Part shown: one piece after another, positions 34,817 to 43,383 of the stretch
Position numbering within the stretch: position 1 is the first letter of the stretch
Layout: each line of letters opens with the position of its first letter
Assembly (NCBI RefSeq): GCF_010747415.1
Contig: NZ_JAAGNZ010000001.1
Coordinates: 2,046,001 to 2,110,000 of the forward strand
DNA length: 64,000 bases
Direction of reading: 5' to 3'
DNA from: Spirosoma agri
GTDB lineage: Bacteria > Bacteroidota > Bacteroidia > Cytophagales > Spirosomataceae
Translations under genes and position numbers: made by a program
The notes under the pieces: model-generated
What the model saw: only the letters and a program-made list of their open reading frames with translations
The model's database searches: none
What the model was told of the DNA's origin: nothing

Positions 34817-37117
34817 ATGGCAAACCAAGAACAGGAAATTAACCAGCAACCAGACACCACTAATCAGGTTAACGGCGAGCTGGCAGTTAATACACCCGAC
34901 GATACCACGACGCAGCCTACTGCGGCAGTCGAGGGCACGGAAACTACGTCTGAACCGGCGGCAGCTTCGGTGACTCCAGCGACTGACCAGATGTCGGACG
35001 CAAGTGGTGAAGACGGAACTACTACACCCTCTTCCGAGGCTACTACTGTGCCAGAGGTTCCTTCTGCTGAGGCCGTCGATGCGCCAGCTGCAGAGTCGCA
35101 GGATGCTGATGAGGCTACACCGGACGCTATTGTCGGGACGACGGATGAACCAGTAACTGAGTCAGCACCAGCGGCTGTAGAGACATCAGCCGATGCAACG
35201 CAAGACGCGACGACTGAATCGGGTGACGAGCCCGCTACGGAGCCTGTTGTCAGCGATGAAGTGACGGCTCAGTATGCCGACGTCCCCGATGCGGACGACG
35301 AAGCAGACACGTCGAACCAACCTTCAACTGATTACAGTCAGTACTCGAAGCAGGACTTTGTTAGTCTGCTGGAATCACAACTGGCCGCTACCAGCACTGC
35401 GGCAGTTACGCCCGGCGACTTCAAAAAGGCGGATCAGACGCTGAAAGAAGTGAAGCCCCTGTTCGACCAGATGAAACGGGCCGAACGCGAGGCTGCTTTG
35501 CAGGCTTACGTTACTGAAACGGGCGCTGAAGAAGGGTTTGACTACAAGTATGACGAAACCGTTCTGCGATTCGATGACCTGTACAAGCAGATCAAGAGCC
35601 AGAAAAATACGTATTTTCAGAATCTGGATAAGGCAAAGGATACCAACTTTGCTGCCAAAACGGATCTACTGACCCGTCTGCGCGAGCTAGTCGAAACGGA
35701 TGAGAACAACGCTGGCGATCCGAAGGTAAGCTGGAACGAGTTCAAGAAAATTCAGGATGAGTGGAAAGCGGCCGGGAATATGAATTCCCCGCATAACGCA
35801 ACGCTGTGGGCTACGTACCACGCGCTGGTCGATCGCTACTACAGCAACCGGAACATTTACTTTGAACTGAAAGAACTTGACCGGAAGCGGAACACCGCCC
35901 TGAAAACGGAGGTGATTGAGAAAGTCGAAGCGATGGCGAAAGCTTCGGATGAAACGCCCGTAACCCGGCAGACCATCGACGAAGCAAATGCATTATTTGA
36001 AGAATATAAGCACATTGGTCCGGCTCCTAAGGCCGAACAAGAGGTGCTGTGGGGCCGCATGAAAGCCGCTCTTGATGTGCTGTACGACAAACGTCGGGAT
36101 CAGACCAACGAGCAACGGAAGGAGTCAGCTCAGTTATATGAAGAAAAATCGGCGATTTACGAAGAGCTGGTTCCGCTTACCTCGTTTGCATCGAATAGTA
36201 TTAATGACTGGAACGACAAAACGAAGGCTGTCATGGCGCTTCAGGATCGTTGGAACGGAATAAAAGGACCAATGCCCCGCGAGGATGGCAAAGAGTTGAG
36301 TAAGAAGTTCTGGGCTGCGCTGAAAACGTTCTTCCACAACAAAGGTGAGTTCTTTAAACAGCTGGAAAGCAAGCGGGAGGAAAATCTGCGGGCCAAAGTT
36401 GAACTCTGTGAGCAGGTAGAAACGATTCTGGCTTCTGGTGAAGAGTCGCCTGAAATAACGCAGACGGTTATCGAATTGCAGCGCCAGTGGAAAAATATTG
36501 GTCAGGTTCCTGAAAAGCAGAAGAACTCGATCTTTGATCGTTTCAAAGCGGCCTGCGATGCGTTCTTTAACAAAAAACGCTCCAAGAACCAGGAAACTGA
36601 ACGCGAATTTGAAGCGAATCTGGCGCAGAAAATCACGCTCATCGAGCGTATCGAAGCGGCTGCCAATGAAAACGCTGACCTCTCTGAGCTAAACGAGTTC
36701 AAGAAAGAGTGGAATGCCATTGGGTTTGTTCCCAAGAAAGATATGCAGTCTACCCAAAAACGCTACATCAATGCGGTAAACGCACTGGTTGGTTCTACGG
36801 GTAAGATTCCGGCAAAAGATAAAGAGCGCGTTATGCTTCAAAATGAAGCCGAAGTGACGCGCGCTGGTGGTCGCGACCGCGAGTTCAATAGGGGTGGCAG
36901 CAGCGATCGTGACAGTGGTGGTAACAAGCGTGAGAACGATATTCGTCGGCGTATTACAGCCATTGAGAATGATATTGCTACCTATCGGAACAACATCGAA
37001 TTCTTTGCACGGTCGAAGAATGCGGATAAACTCCGGGCCGAGATCGACAAGAAAATCGCTGATGCTGAAACGCAATTAGACGAGTTGCGCCATCAACTAC
37101 GGGTAGCACAAGCTTGA
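34817..37117 (+). CDS. DUF349 repeat protein with long acidic N-terminus
   Basis: A 766-residue cytoplasmic protein. Residues about 1-190 are a low-complexity acidic Thr/Ala/Glu region. From about residue 260 to 690 several copies of the helical DUF349 repeat occur, recognisable by W-(K/N)-x-I/A-G-x-(V/M)-P-x-x-x-x-x-x-x-x-x-F motifs such as W-K-N-I-G-Q-V-P and W-N-A-I-G-F-V-P. The last 60 residues form a basic coiled coil. DUF349 proteins are conserved in Bacteroidota; function is not established. The ATG at 34817 follows a TAnnTTTG box. Confidence 0.88.
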   Translation: MANQEQEINQQPDTTNQVNGELAVNTPDDTTTQPTAAVEGTETTSEPAAASVTPATDQMSDASGEDGTTTPSSEATTVPEVPSAEAVDAPAAESQDADEATPDAIVGTTDEPVTESAPAAVETSADATQDATTESGDEPATEPVVSDEVTAQYADVPDADDEADTSNQPSTDYSQYSKQDFVSLLESQLAATSTAAVTPGDFKKADQTLKEVKPLFDQMKRAEREAALQAYVTETGAEEGFDYKYDETVLRFDDLYKQIKSQKNTYFQNLDKAKDTNFAAKTDLLTRLRELVETDENNAGDPKVSWNEFKKIQDEWKAAGNMNSPHNATLWATYHALVDRYYSNRNIYFELKELDRKRNTALKTEVIEKVEAMAKASDETPVTRQTIDEANALFEEYKHIGPAPKAEQEVLWGRMKAALDVLYDKRRDQTNEQRKESAQLYEEKSAIYEELVPLTSFASNSINDWNDKTKAVMALQDRWNGIKGPMPREDGKELSKKFWAALKTFFHNKGEFFKQLESKREENLRAKVELCEQVETILASGEESPEITQTVIELQRQWKNIGQVPEKQKNSIFDRFKAACDAFFNKKRSKNQETEREFEANLAQKITLIERIEAAANENADLSELNEFKKEWNAIGFVPKKDMQSTQKRYINAVNALVGSTGKIPAKDKERVMLQNEAEVTRAGGRDREFNRGGSSDRDSGGNKRENDIRRRITAIENDIATYRNNIEFFARSKNADKLRAEIDKKIADAETQLDELRHQLRVAQA

Positions 37118-37131
37118 TGCATTGATCGTGT

Positions 37132-37152
37132 TCCAATAATTTTTTTATTGGA
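37132..37152 (+). terminator. Short AT-rich hairpin after the DUF349 gene
   Basis: TCCAATAA (37132-37139) pairs with TTATTGGA (37145-37152) around a T5 loop, 15 bases past the stop. The stem is weak, so its role is uncertain. Confidence 0.45.
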
Positions 37153-37175
37153 CCACTAAATTCAAGAGTAGATTC

Positions 37176-37206
37176 TTGCACTTTACAGTCAAAACAACTA
37201 CTTTTG
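37176..37206 (+). promoter_or_regulatory. Promoter of the tRNA gene
   Basis: TTG at 37176-37178 and TACTTTTG at 37199-37206 give the Bacteroidota -33/-7 pattern (TTG, about 20 bases, TAnnTTTG). The -7 box ends 48 bases before the tRNA. Confidence 0.6.
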
Positions 37207-37254
37207 CATCACAATTCGGGAATAGGCCATTTGGCCACCGAATTTGACCGGATT

Positions 37255-37338
37255 GCCAGTGTCGGATAGCGGTCGATTCCGCCTGATTTGTAATCAGGAT
37301 GCGCAAGCGCGTCGGGGGTTCGAATCCCTCCACTGGCT
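37255..37338 (+). tRNA. tRNA-Thr (anticodon UGU) with a long, class II-like variable arm
   Basis: An 84-base cloverleaf folds cleanly. Acceptor GCCAGTG/CACTGGC, D arm GGA/TCC with G18G19, anticodon arm CCTGA-TTTGTAA-TCAGG (anticodon TGT at 37288-37290), and T arm GGGGG-TTCGAAT-CCCTC are all present. The variable region is 15 bases (37301 region) and can form a GCG/CGC hairpin. Base 73 is T; CCA is not encoded. Thr is assigned from the anticodon alone; Ser, Leu and Tyr tRNAs are the usual class II types. It is the attachment site of the downstream island. Confidence 0.85.
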
Positions 37339-37382
37339 CACAGATTACCAAGCACTTACATTAATTTTGTAAGTGCTTTTTT
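37284..37382 (+). repeat. attL-type direct repeat: 3' half of the tRNA plus its terminator
   Basis: This 99-base segment, from the last bases of the anticodon stem, just 5' of the loop, through the tRNA 3' end and the terminator, recurs at 43754-43852 with one C-to-G change, one lost T in the T-arm region and one T-to-C change past the tRNA. It marks the left end of the island; this copy belongs to the complete tRNA. Confidence 0.85.
37350..37382 (+). terminator. Terminator of the tRNA gene
   Basis: AAGCACTTAC (37350-37359) pairs with GTAAGTGCTT (37369-37378) and is followed by T residues, 11 bases beyond the tRNA. The same terminator is copied at the right end of the island. Confidence 0.85.
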
Positions 37383-37447
37383 CGTTGGCGTGCAATGTAA
37401 TGTGCAATGCGTTTACATAGTTTGGAATAGTAAGCTGGTATTTCTAC

Positions 37448-38745
37448 ATGGATGAACATTATCGTGGAGCGCCATTTGAAGCCTTTTCGTCGCAAACATG
37501 GTCCAACTACCAAGACCATCTATTTAAGGCACTAGATGCTGACGTAAATAAAAGAGACCGAAATTATATTCTTAATATTGATAAGGAAAAGTATATAGAA
37601 GATTCGTACAACTACTATAAGCTCGACACAATCGAGCTTGATGTATTAAATCCATTTATACCTGAGCCACAAATAAGACCTGTAACAATAACTGAGTATC
37701 GACAAAAAAGGACAGTCAATATGTACTGTTTCTTTATACAGTACAGTTTTTCGGGGTCTACTGATCTATTCCGGATAGAGCCCAATCCGTGTGTTTCCCC
37801 CACCGCCAGTATTCATATCGATGTGTTTCCCCCACCGCCAGTATTCATATCGATCCGAGCTTTCATAAGGTAGCTTTTGAAATACAAATTGAAGATCTTT
37901 CCGAGACAGCATTTACTGAAGAACTCGAAAGGTATCAGCAACTAGCGTTCGCAAATGTTGTCTATATAAATCATCATGTTCGTGACTTTAATGCTTGCTT
38001 GAAAGGTCAGATAGAAGATCGCTTTACTGAGCGATATAATGTAAGCCTTAATGAGAAGCGGGTCTTTACTGCTATCAACGTTGTTAAGACCAAACAAGCC
38101 GATGTCATAGCGGTACCAGTGATCCAAAGAAAAGTAGTCATTCAACCAAAAACTCATCAATCTGAGAGTTACGCTGACGAGCCGACATTAAGACAGGATA
38201 TATACGAAGACGTTCTCAGTGTACTCTACAATGTTGGTAAAAGCCTGGAAAGGAAGCCGTCCCTGTATCTTAGTAAAGGCGAAGAGCAACTCAGGGATTT
38301 ATTTCTTCTGTTTCTGGAAACCAGATACGAGGCTATAACGGCGACAGGAGAGACTTTTAATCGAATGGGCAAGACCGATATACTTTTAAGGTATAGCGTT
38401 GATGGCAGCAACCTATTTATTGCCGAATGTAAAATATGGAAAGGTCAGGCTGAATACTTAAAAGCGATTGATCAACTTTTGGGGTATTTGACTTGGCGGG
38501 ATTCGAAAGCTTCTGTGATACTGTTTGTACGACAAAATGAGTTCTCTTCTGTATTGAGCAAAATTGTACAGTCAACCCCCCAACATCCCAATTTTCATAA
38601 AGAAACGGGTAAAAGAGGTGAGTCGTCATTCAGTTATAAATTTAACTTACCTCAGGACAAAAATAAACAGATATACCTTGAGATAATAGCATTCCACTTC
38701 GATACTAAATTTGAGTCTGAAGTAAGAGAGCTAAGACTCAAATAA
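37448..38745 (+). pseudogene. PD-(D/E)XK nuclease-type protein, split by a 32-bp tandem duplication
   Basis: Two overlapping frames (37448-37873 and about 37789-38745) are halves of one gene. Removing one copy of the duplicated 32 bases gives a continuous 421-residue protein. Its C-terminal part has G-K-T-D-I-L-L-R-Y followed by F-I-A-E-C-K-I-W-K-G, which is the D...E-x-K active-site pattern (Asp300, Glu316, Lys318 in the restored protein) of restriction-endonuclease-like nucleases. The N-terminal 220 residues are not recognised. The gene is much more AT-rich than its surroundings, consistent with transfer. It may be a defence or mobile-element nuclease; that is inference. Confidence 0.75.
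37791..37854 (+). repeat. Perfect 32-bp tandem duplication inside the nuclease gene
   Basis: 37791-37822 is repeated exactly at 37823-37854, beginning GTGTTTCCCCCACCGCCAGT. As 32 is not a multiple of three, it shifts the frame; with one copy the reading frame is restored. Confidence 0.92.
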
Positions 38746-38761
38746 CCGTTCCTTCTGTCCT

Positions 38762-39001
38762 GTGGAAAGTGGTTATAGTTTTACTTATAGAGATTATGGT
38801 GATTTGAACCGGATAAGCGCGCAAACGAGAGTTATTGCGGTCTGGATGCCTAATACAGATGCAGTAGGGGAGCAGCCTTGGTCAAGCTATCGGGTTAGCG
38901 TTGATGAGGTTGAGAAGCTAACGGGCTACGATTTGCTGTCGAACGTGCCTGAGAGCGTGCAGCGGGTGATTGAAGCTAGGATTGATATGAAACTTATTTG
39001 A
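38762..39001 (+). pseudogene. C-terminal fragment of a DNA/RNA non-specific endonuclease (NUC1 family)
   Basis: A 79-codon open frame whose part T-R-V-I-A-V-W-M-P-N through P-W-S-S-Y-R-V-S-V-D-E-V-E and L-T-G-Y-D-L-L-S-N-V-P matches the conserved end of secreted NUC1/EndA-type nucleases, where the G-x-x-W-x-x-Y-x-V-(S/T)-V-x-x-I/V-E-x-x-(T)-G pattern is typical. The catalytic D-R-G-H region that should lie 100 residues upstream is missing, so this is a 5'-truncated relic placed just after the broken nuclease gene. Confidence 0.75.
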
Positions 39002-39126
39002 TAAAGCTGTGCATTGGGCGGCATTTGAAGAATTTGAAAATTCAGCGAAGGGAAAATATAAAGGACTCGCGTCAAAGCAGAGCGTACGGGTTATTTAAGA
39101 TTCTTTGAAGGATAATGAGAGTAAGC

Positions 39127-39235
39127 TTAAGCGGGCACCAGATCGGTTAGCATCACGCCCACTTTCTGATAGTTGTAGTCAAAGGCAAAGATCGCATCCA
39201 GTGCCGATTTGGCGTACCTCAAGAAATCTGGGGTG
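39127..39235 (-). pseudogene. 3' relic of a umuC-type DNA polymerase V gene
   Basis: On the minus strand, ending at the TAA at 39127, the frame reads R-Y-A-K-S-A-L-D-A-I-F followed by Y-Q-K-V-G-V-M-L-T-D-L-V-P-A. This is the characteristic end of UmuC proteins (A-L-x-x-I-F-x-x-x-Y-x-Y-x-K-x-G-V-x-L). Only about 36 codons remain, and the sequence joins directly to the end of the LytTR gene, so a deletion fused the two. Confidence 0.7.
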
Positions 39236-39590
39236 CTACTGGTCGGATGCGGCAGTTGCCCGGTTCGGGAGTTGCAACTCAGCCGGCCGGGCCTTTACGT
39301 CCCTGACTCGGCGTCTGGAAATAGCGAACAGATCGGCGTTACCGCCCGCCATAACTCGTACTTTGGCTTCGTGTTGATTTTTGAAGTTCCAATGGGTAAC
39401 GTGTTGTGGATTGACGGCTGCGTATTTGTGAATGCGGATCAGATTGGGATAATGAGACAGTATTTTTTTTTAGGGTAACGCCGAAGATACCCAGGCTACC
39501 GTCAGCGTAGCGTAACCGGGTATAGTTTCCGGTACCCGTCAGGTAGGTTACTGGCTTTGAATAGTCGATGCGAATCGTAGGGCGAGGCAT
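39236..39590 (-). pseudogene. LytTR-domain DNA-binding protein, frameshifted at an A9 tract
   Basis: A short LytTR-only protein. The frame from 39590 gives P-V-T-Y-L-T-G-T-G-N-Y-T-R-L-R-Y-A-D-G-S, and the +1 frame continues L-I-R-I-H-K-Y-A-A-V-N-P-Q-H-V, then A-I-S-R-R-R-V-R-D-V, which is the classic LytTR layout. The switch occurs at nine T on the plus strand (39463-39471); eight would make one continuous protein of about 117 residues. It could be a dead gene or a slippage-switched one. Such small LytTR proteins are common in Spirosoma-like genomes. Confidence 0.75.
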
Positions 39591-39723
39591 GTGGCTTCAA
39601 CACGATTCCATCACAGAAGAGTTGCTGAGCGCAGCCATTTTTAGTGTTAGGCCGAGACGTTATTGGGTAACGCCAAATAACAAACCAGCATTTTTGCTTA
39701 GCGATAGCGGATGCGACTACAAA

Positions 39724-39752
39724 AAAGCCGTATCCAAGGTGAATACGGCTTT
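39724..39752 (-). terminator. Terminator of the glycine-rich gene
   Basis: AAAGCCGTAT (39724-39733) pairs with ATACGGCTTT (39743-39752); on the minus strand it runs into T6. It lies 54 bases past the glycine-rich pseudogene stop. Confidence 0.8.
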
Positions 39753-39805
39753 CCATCAATAAACTAACCCAAACGACTTTGGCGCGGTAAGCTCCAACTC
39801 AATCG

Positions 39806-40532
39806 CTACTTGACGGTATAGACACTGGTGCAGGAGATATAGCTGATAATGACCAACCTATTCCCTGAATTACCATCGGTAGCGCCCGTACGGGCAAGTA
39901 AGCGTGTGCCTGTGTTATAGGAGCCACCAATGCTGCCGCCACCCGAGCCTGAACCCGTTCCACCACTACCCGAGCCACCAGCTCCTCTATTGACAAAGGT
40001 TTTGCCGCCCGCCTTTGAATAGTCACTGGCTTTATTACCATCACTTAGCAAACTACCACCCCCACTGCCGATGTTTCCTCTTGGAAAGCCTGCTTGACCA
40101 CGTTTTGCCTCAAAGTCTACACCAAACCCTGCGCCACCTCTCCCCCCGCGATTACAACTGGATTGGGATTAGCCGCGCTGCTGCCCGCCCCCACGACGAA
40201 CGAGCCCCTCTCCTCTTCCACTCAGTTGCTGACCGACCAGAATACTCAATGGTTGGCCGGGCGTGACGCTTATCTGAGCAGCTATGATGATCCCTATGCC
40301 AGCGGTAGCTGCTCAGATGCACGTCACGACCTTTAGCCACCCAAGCCTTAATGGTGAGCGAAGTGACGTCCGTAGGCATCGTCCAGGTCACAATCTGCCC
40401 GGCGTAGGAAAAACTCTGTGTAGTCGTCACCGACCTATTCTGAGCCTGTAGGTAGCTACTAAGACTACTAAGTAAAACGAAAACCAGCAGGTAGATGGCC
40501 CGCCGACTAAAGAGGTGAAGCGATTGAGTCAT
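39806..40532 (-). pseudogene. Exported glycine-rich protein with three frameshifts
   Basis: It starts with a signal peptide (L-L-V-F-V-L-L-S-S-L to L-Q-A-Q) and S-F-S-Y-A-G-Q-I-V-T-W-T-M-P, the opening of Gly-rich exported proteins. The matching continuation is found in other frames: I-I-I-A-A-Q-I-S-V-T-P-G-Q-P-L-S-I-L, then S-S-A-A-N-P-N-P-V-V-I-A-G-G, then G-A-G-F-G-V-D-F-E-A-K-R-G and a Gly/Ser tail ending at the TAG at 39806. The frame breaks fall near 40320, 40210 and 40145; the last two are in G-rich runs. The gene is dead unless sequencing errors are involved. Confidence 0.75.
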
Positions 40533-40693
40533 AACGATTGACTTGGATTAATTGACTGGCCGCAAACCTACGACACGTCTGATTATCAAGCTCTCACCAT
40601 TGTAACATCGACTCTCACTATTGTAACATTATACCTAAAAGGGCATTTTTTTTCGTGAGACGCCAAAAAAAGGTCGGTAATTTCAAGTCGTGG

Positions 40694-41167
40694 CTAGGGT
40701 GCTGCTACGGCCCGGCCATCTTTTAGCAGTCCTCTTAAATCGATCGCTAACGATTCCAGATACTCGATCACGGCAAACAGTCGAAATGGTACCGGCTCAC
40801 TGACCGGCGCATCCGTAACTAAATCACGCCAGCGTTCCCCTTTTGGATTGACCTGATCAACCACTAGGCGCAGCGTGTTGTCGTAAACGGTCAGGGTGCC
40901 GTCGTGGGCGGTATAGTGAAACCCGGCACTGGGTTCACGCCGAAACGCCAGCCTGAAACACGCTTTGGCTTCATCTGTTGTAAGCGATTCCAACCGCCGG
41001 AGTACCGGTCGTACGTTTCGATACTGCGCTGGCAAGTTGGCTAGCTGGGCAAGTAAAGCCGGTGTCAGCTCCTCTTCGCGGGGTTGCCACTCACCGGAGC
41101 GTATCATCTCATACTGCACCCGGTGGGACAAGTGCCTAGTGAGCTCGGGGATAGCTAATAGGTTCAT
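40694..41167 (-). CDS. Hypothetical protein
   Basis: A 157-residue protein starting MNLLAIPELTRHLSHRVQ with no signal peptide, membrane helix or cysteine-rich site. It is mixed alpha/beta: a helical N-terminal half (residues 1-85), then a strand-rich part (F-H-Y-T-A-H-D-G-T-L-T-V-Y-D-N-T-L). Base composition is closer to the host than to the rest of the island, so it may be a late arrival or a retained gene. No family is recognised. It is the only intact-looking ordinary-sized gene inside the island. Confidence 0.65.
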   Translation of the reverse strand: MNLLAIPELTRHLSHRVQYEMIRSGEWQPREEELTPALLAQLANLPAQYRNVRPVLRRLESLTTDEAKACFRLAFRREPSAGFHYTAHDGTLTVYDNTLRLVVDQVNPKGERWRDLVTDAPVSEPVPFRLFAVIEYLESLAIDLRGLLKDGRAVAAP

Positions 41168-41613
41168 GGCAGCAAATTAGTGCAGGAACAGAATCACCGG
41201 TAGCCTGTACATCAGAAAGGCAGAGCCGGGCTAGGTAAACTGATTGTAGCCCTAAAGCAAAACCCGTGCATAGCACGGGTCTGTCCAGTAACACCATGAT
41301 TGAAATGAACGATCAACCACAACACGTGCCGGGTAGTTACCCGAGACGAGGGAGCGGCCAAAACAAAAACCCAGCTATAAGCCAGGTTCTGTTGTTAACC
41401 TATCCTAGAATAAGAAACTATACCTATTAAAACGCAACTCACCATTGAGTACACCCTATGAGTGAGGATTCGGATCAAAACAGAAGCCCGCACTAAGTAC
41501 GGGCCTTGTTTAGCTAATGAACAAACTCACAACTCTATAACACTACAGATCAGTCACATGGTCATAAAATTGAGAATTTGGCACAAAAAATAGGCCCGTA
41601 CTAGGTACGGGCT
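41168..41613. other. Non-coding stretch with serial terminator-like hairpins (first cluster)
   Basis: Hairpins recur about every 100-125 bases: 41262-41280 (ACCCGTGC-ATA-GCACGGGT), an imperfect one near 41369-41388, 41486-41504 (GCCCGCAC/GTACGGGC) and 41594-41612 (GCCCGTAC-TAG-GTACGGGC). Most carry neighbouring A or T runs. The stretch between them has only very short open frames. It could be a series of small transcripts or a repeat family; no protein gene is supported. Confidence 0.55.
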
Positions 41614-42327
41614 TATTCAAAAGAACATAACGAGATAGTTTCATCCACCAGACAATAAATTCGTATATTGATCTATCATCTTTTGTTTACTTTTAAAGAT
41701 AAATGAAAATAATACATTTATTAAAATCATGATTATTGATCTATAGGGTTACTTAATGTTATAATTAATTAACAAAAACACATTTTTATATACTAACATA
41801 AACAGTAGTTGGATTGCTTTGGATGAAAAAAACAAAAGCTCGGCCTCAGCTTGGCTCTGCCTATACATATCCATTCACGACCTGTACTTCAAGCCTAGTT
41901 AGCGAGCTTGGCTTTTCAGTCCGTCGGCGCTCATTCATGGGACGCTTATCTTTGCTCCGTGCTGATGAAAAACAGATCAACAAAAGCAAAATCGGTTATA
42001 AATGTTGATGTTTTCAATTCATTATCAGAAAAGCTAGCGGTGATTGGGGCATGAATCGAGACAACCTTTCGGGCATTACGCTCGGCGATCTTAGCGGGAA
42101 AGAATACATGTTTATAAGCGCAAACCAATCGCTGCCCAACCCGTACCGTGTCCATGTGATAAGAGTCAACATGGGTCACTTTACCACAAAGCATCGGGCT
42201 TTTCGGATCTATCCACACCGTGTACAGGTGACTAAACCTATGCACTCAAGACAAGGGTCAGCAATTGGGTTTATAATGCAAATAATGAGTTGAAGTTACG
42301 CAAACCAGCGAGATACGTGTATATGCA
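41614..42327. other. AT-rich stretch without supported gene
   Basis: About 700 bases. Overlapping open frames of 64-99 codons occur on both strands (for example 41946-42245 minus and 42051-42293 plus), but none shows a recognised domain and they shadow each other. They may be relics of a transposase or similar gene. Nothing can be assigned. Confidence 0.4.
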
Positions 42328-42609
42328 TTAACTGCGCACCATAGACCCTAAGCGTCTACCTGCACGTATTAGTTTATTCATACGCTTCACACCTGATTTG
42401 ACCTTTACCGATCTAGTAAACGTATCCTCCTCCTCATCATCAGCCTCCCCTGGCCATGTACTTTCCCGGCTGGAAGTGGGCAACAGCGCAATTCGTTGCT
42501 TCCACCGGATGTAGATCAACCGGAGAATAGTAAGTGCGAAAGTGACAATGGATAGCAAGACAAGGTAACGGCCAATTCGTCTTAGGGTAGTGTTGATGAA
42601 TGATAGCAT
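42328..42609 (-). CDS. Small single-pass membrane protein
   Basis: A 93-residue protein with one N-terminal hydrophobic helix (L-V-L-L-S-I-V-T-F-A-L-T-I-L-R-L, about 16-32), a basic flank, an acidic patch D-D-E-E-E-D and a basic C-terminus. It is not recognised. It lies in the island and may be real, since a membrane helix followed by clean polar sequence is unlikely by chance, but coding support is moderate. Confidence 0.45.
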   Translation of the reverse strand: MLSFINTTLRRIGRYLVLLSIVTFALTILRLIYIRWKQRIALLPTSSRESTWPGEADDEEEDTFTRSVKVKSGVKRMNKLIRAGRRLGSMVRS

Positions 42610-43182
42610 ATATTGTTTAATTGTCCTTTGCGTTTAAATATAGGTACAATCGCTTACCGAGTTTATCTGATATTGAAAATAAATGAATAAATTAACCTAT
42701 AAGCGTAACGGATAGTAATAATGGTGACAAAAAAAAGCCCGACTTCTACTTAAGCCGAGCTTTTTAATCCCTTTAATCGATAAGAAGCCCCTCCTAAGAA
42801 TAAGCGGGGCTCATTGGTTCTTTTTTGCAGGTTAAATTCGTAAAACCTTCTTGTATTATTTTATCGCTCTTGCTTACTATTTAGTAAATTATAGTAACTT
42901 TATAGACACAAAAAAGCCTGACCTCATCGGTGGGCCAGGCTTTAAGTATTCTTACAAAATGTTATGACAAGCAATGTAGCTCATTCTGTTAACACAGAGT
43001 GAGCTTTTTTTTGACATATTAAATAAGTATCACCTATTCATGTGTTAATACAAAAAAAATACCCGGCGTAGTTACATCGGATATTTTTTTGTATTCCGTT
43101 TTACCTAGTGCGCAATAGACACTTAGGCTTATCGGGTTTTACATGGAAACCAATCGTCGTCAATTGACTTTAAGAATTATAA
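42610..43182. other. Non-coding stretch with second cluster of terminator-like hairpins
   Basis: At least four stem-loops with AGC(C)...GGCT-type arms and T runs occur in close succession: about 42727-42761, 42786-42812 (AGCCCC/GGGGCT), 42913-42943 (AAAGCCTG/CAGGCTTT), 42979-43006 (AGCTCATTCTGT paired with one wobble), and a weaker one at 43058-43087. No open frame of useful length lies between them. Confidence 0.55.
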
Positions 43183-43383
43183 TCAGGGGGTATTACCCTT
43201 TGCAAACCGTCTGTTGCAGTGCTGACAATGATACATCGCACGAGCGTGCCGTTGTGATCTAGTTTTCTTGAAGAGCGGTTGAGCGCACCGGGGGCAATTG
43301 GCTTTAGAGCTAAGTCTAAAATACAAAACGGTGCTAGCCGTCAAAGCACTAGTGAGCATACTGATAGGTAAGAGTGCATCCAT
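43183..43383 (-). CDS. Small membrane-anchored zinc-ribbon protein
   Basis: A 66-residue protein with an N-terminal hydrophobic stretch (L-L-P-I-S-M-L-T-S-A-L-T) and a C-terminal C-P-R-C ... C-Q-H-C pair separated by 19 residues, a plausible zinc ribbon. The basic loop between the pairs resembles that of transposase or DNA-binding zinc ribbons. It is in the island; no family is recognised. The spacing of cysteines is the main support. Confidence 0.5.
   Translation of the reverse strand: MDALLPISMLTSALTASTVLYFRLSSKANCPRCAQPLFKKTRSQRHARAMYHCQHCNRRFAKGNTP

Noticed and set aside
37789-38745. Treating the downstream frame as an independent nuclease gene starting at 37789
   Set aside because: Its first codons are the second reading of the 32-bp duplication and the start would be GTG; removing one repeat joins it to the frame starting at 37448.
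41946-42245. Possible 99-codon gene on the minus strand in the island
   Set aside because: No domain, overlaps another frame on the plus strand, and the start and composition look random.
41262-43087. Integron cassette (attC) array as explanation of the serial hairpins
   Set aside because: No GTTRRRY core sites with paired inner boxes, no cassette genes and no integrase; spacing and stems fit terminator-like elements better.
41262-43087. CRISPR array
   Set aside because: The stems are not exact direct repeats with unique spacers, spacing is irregular and about 60-125 bases, and no cas gene is present.
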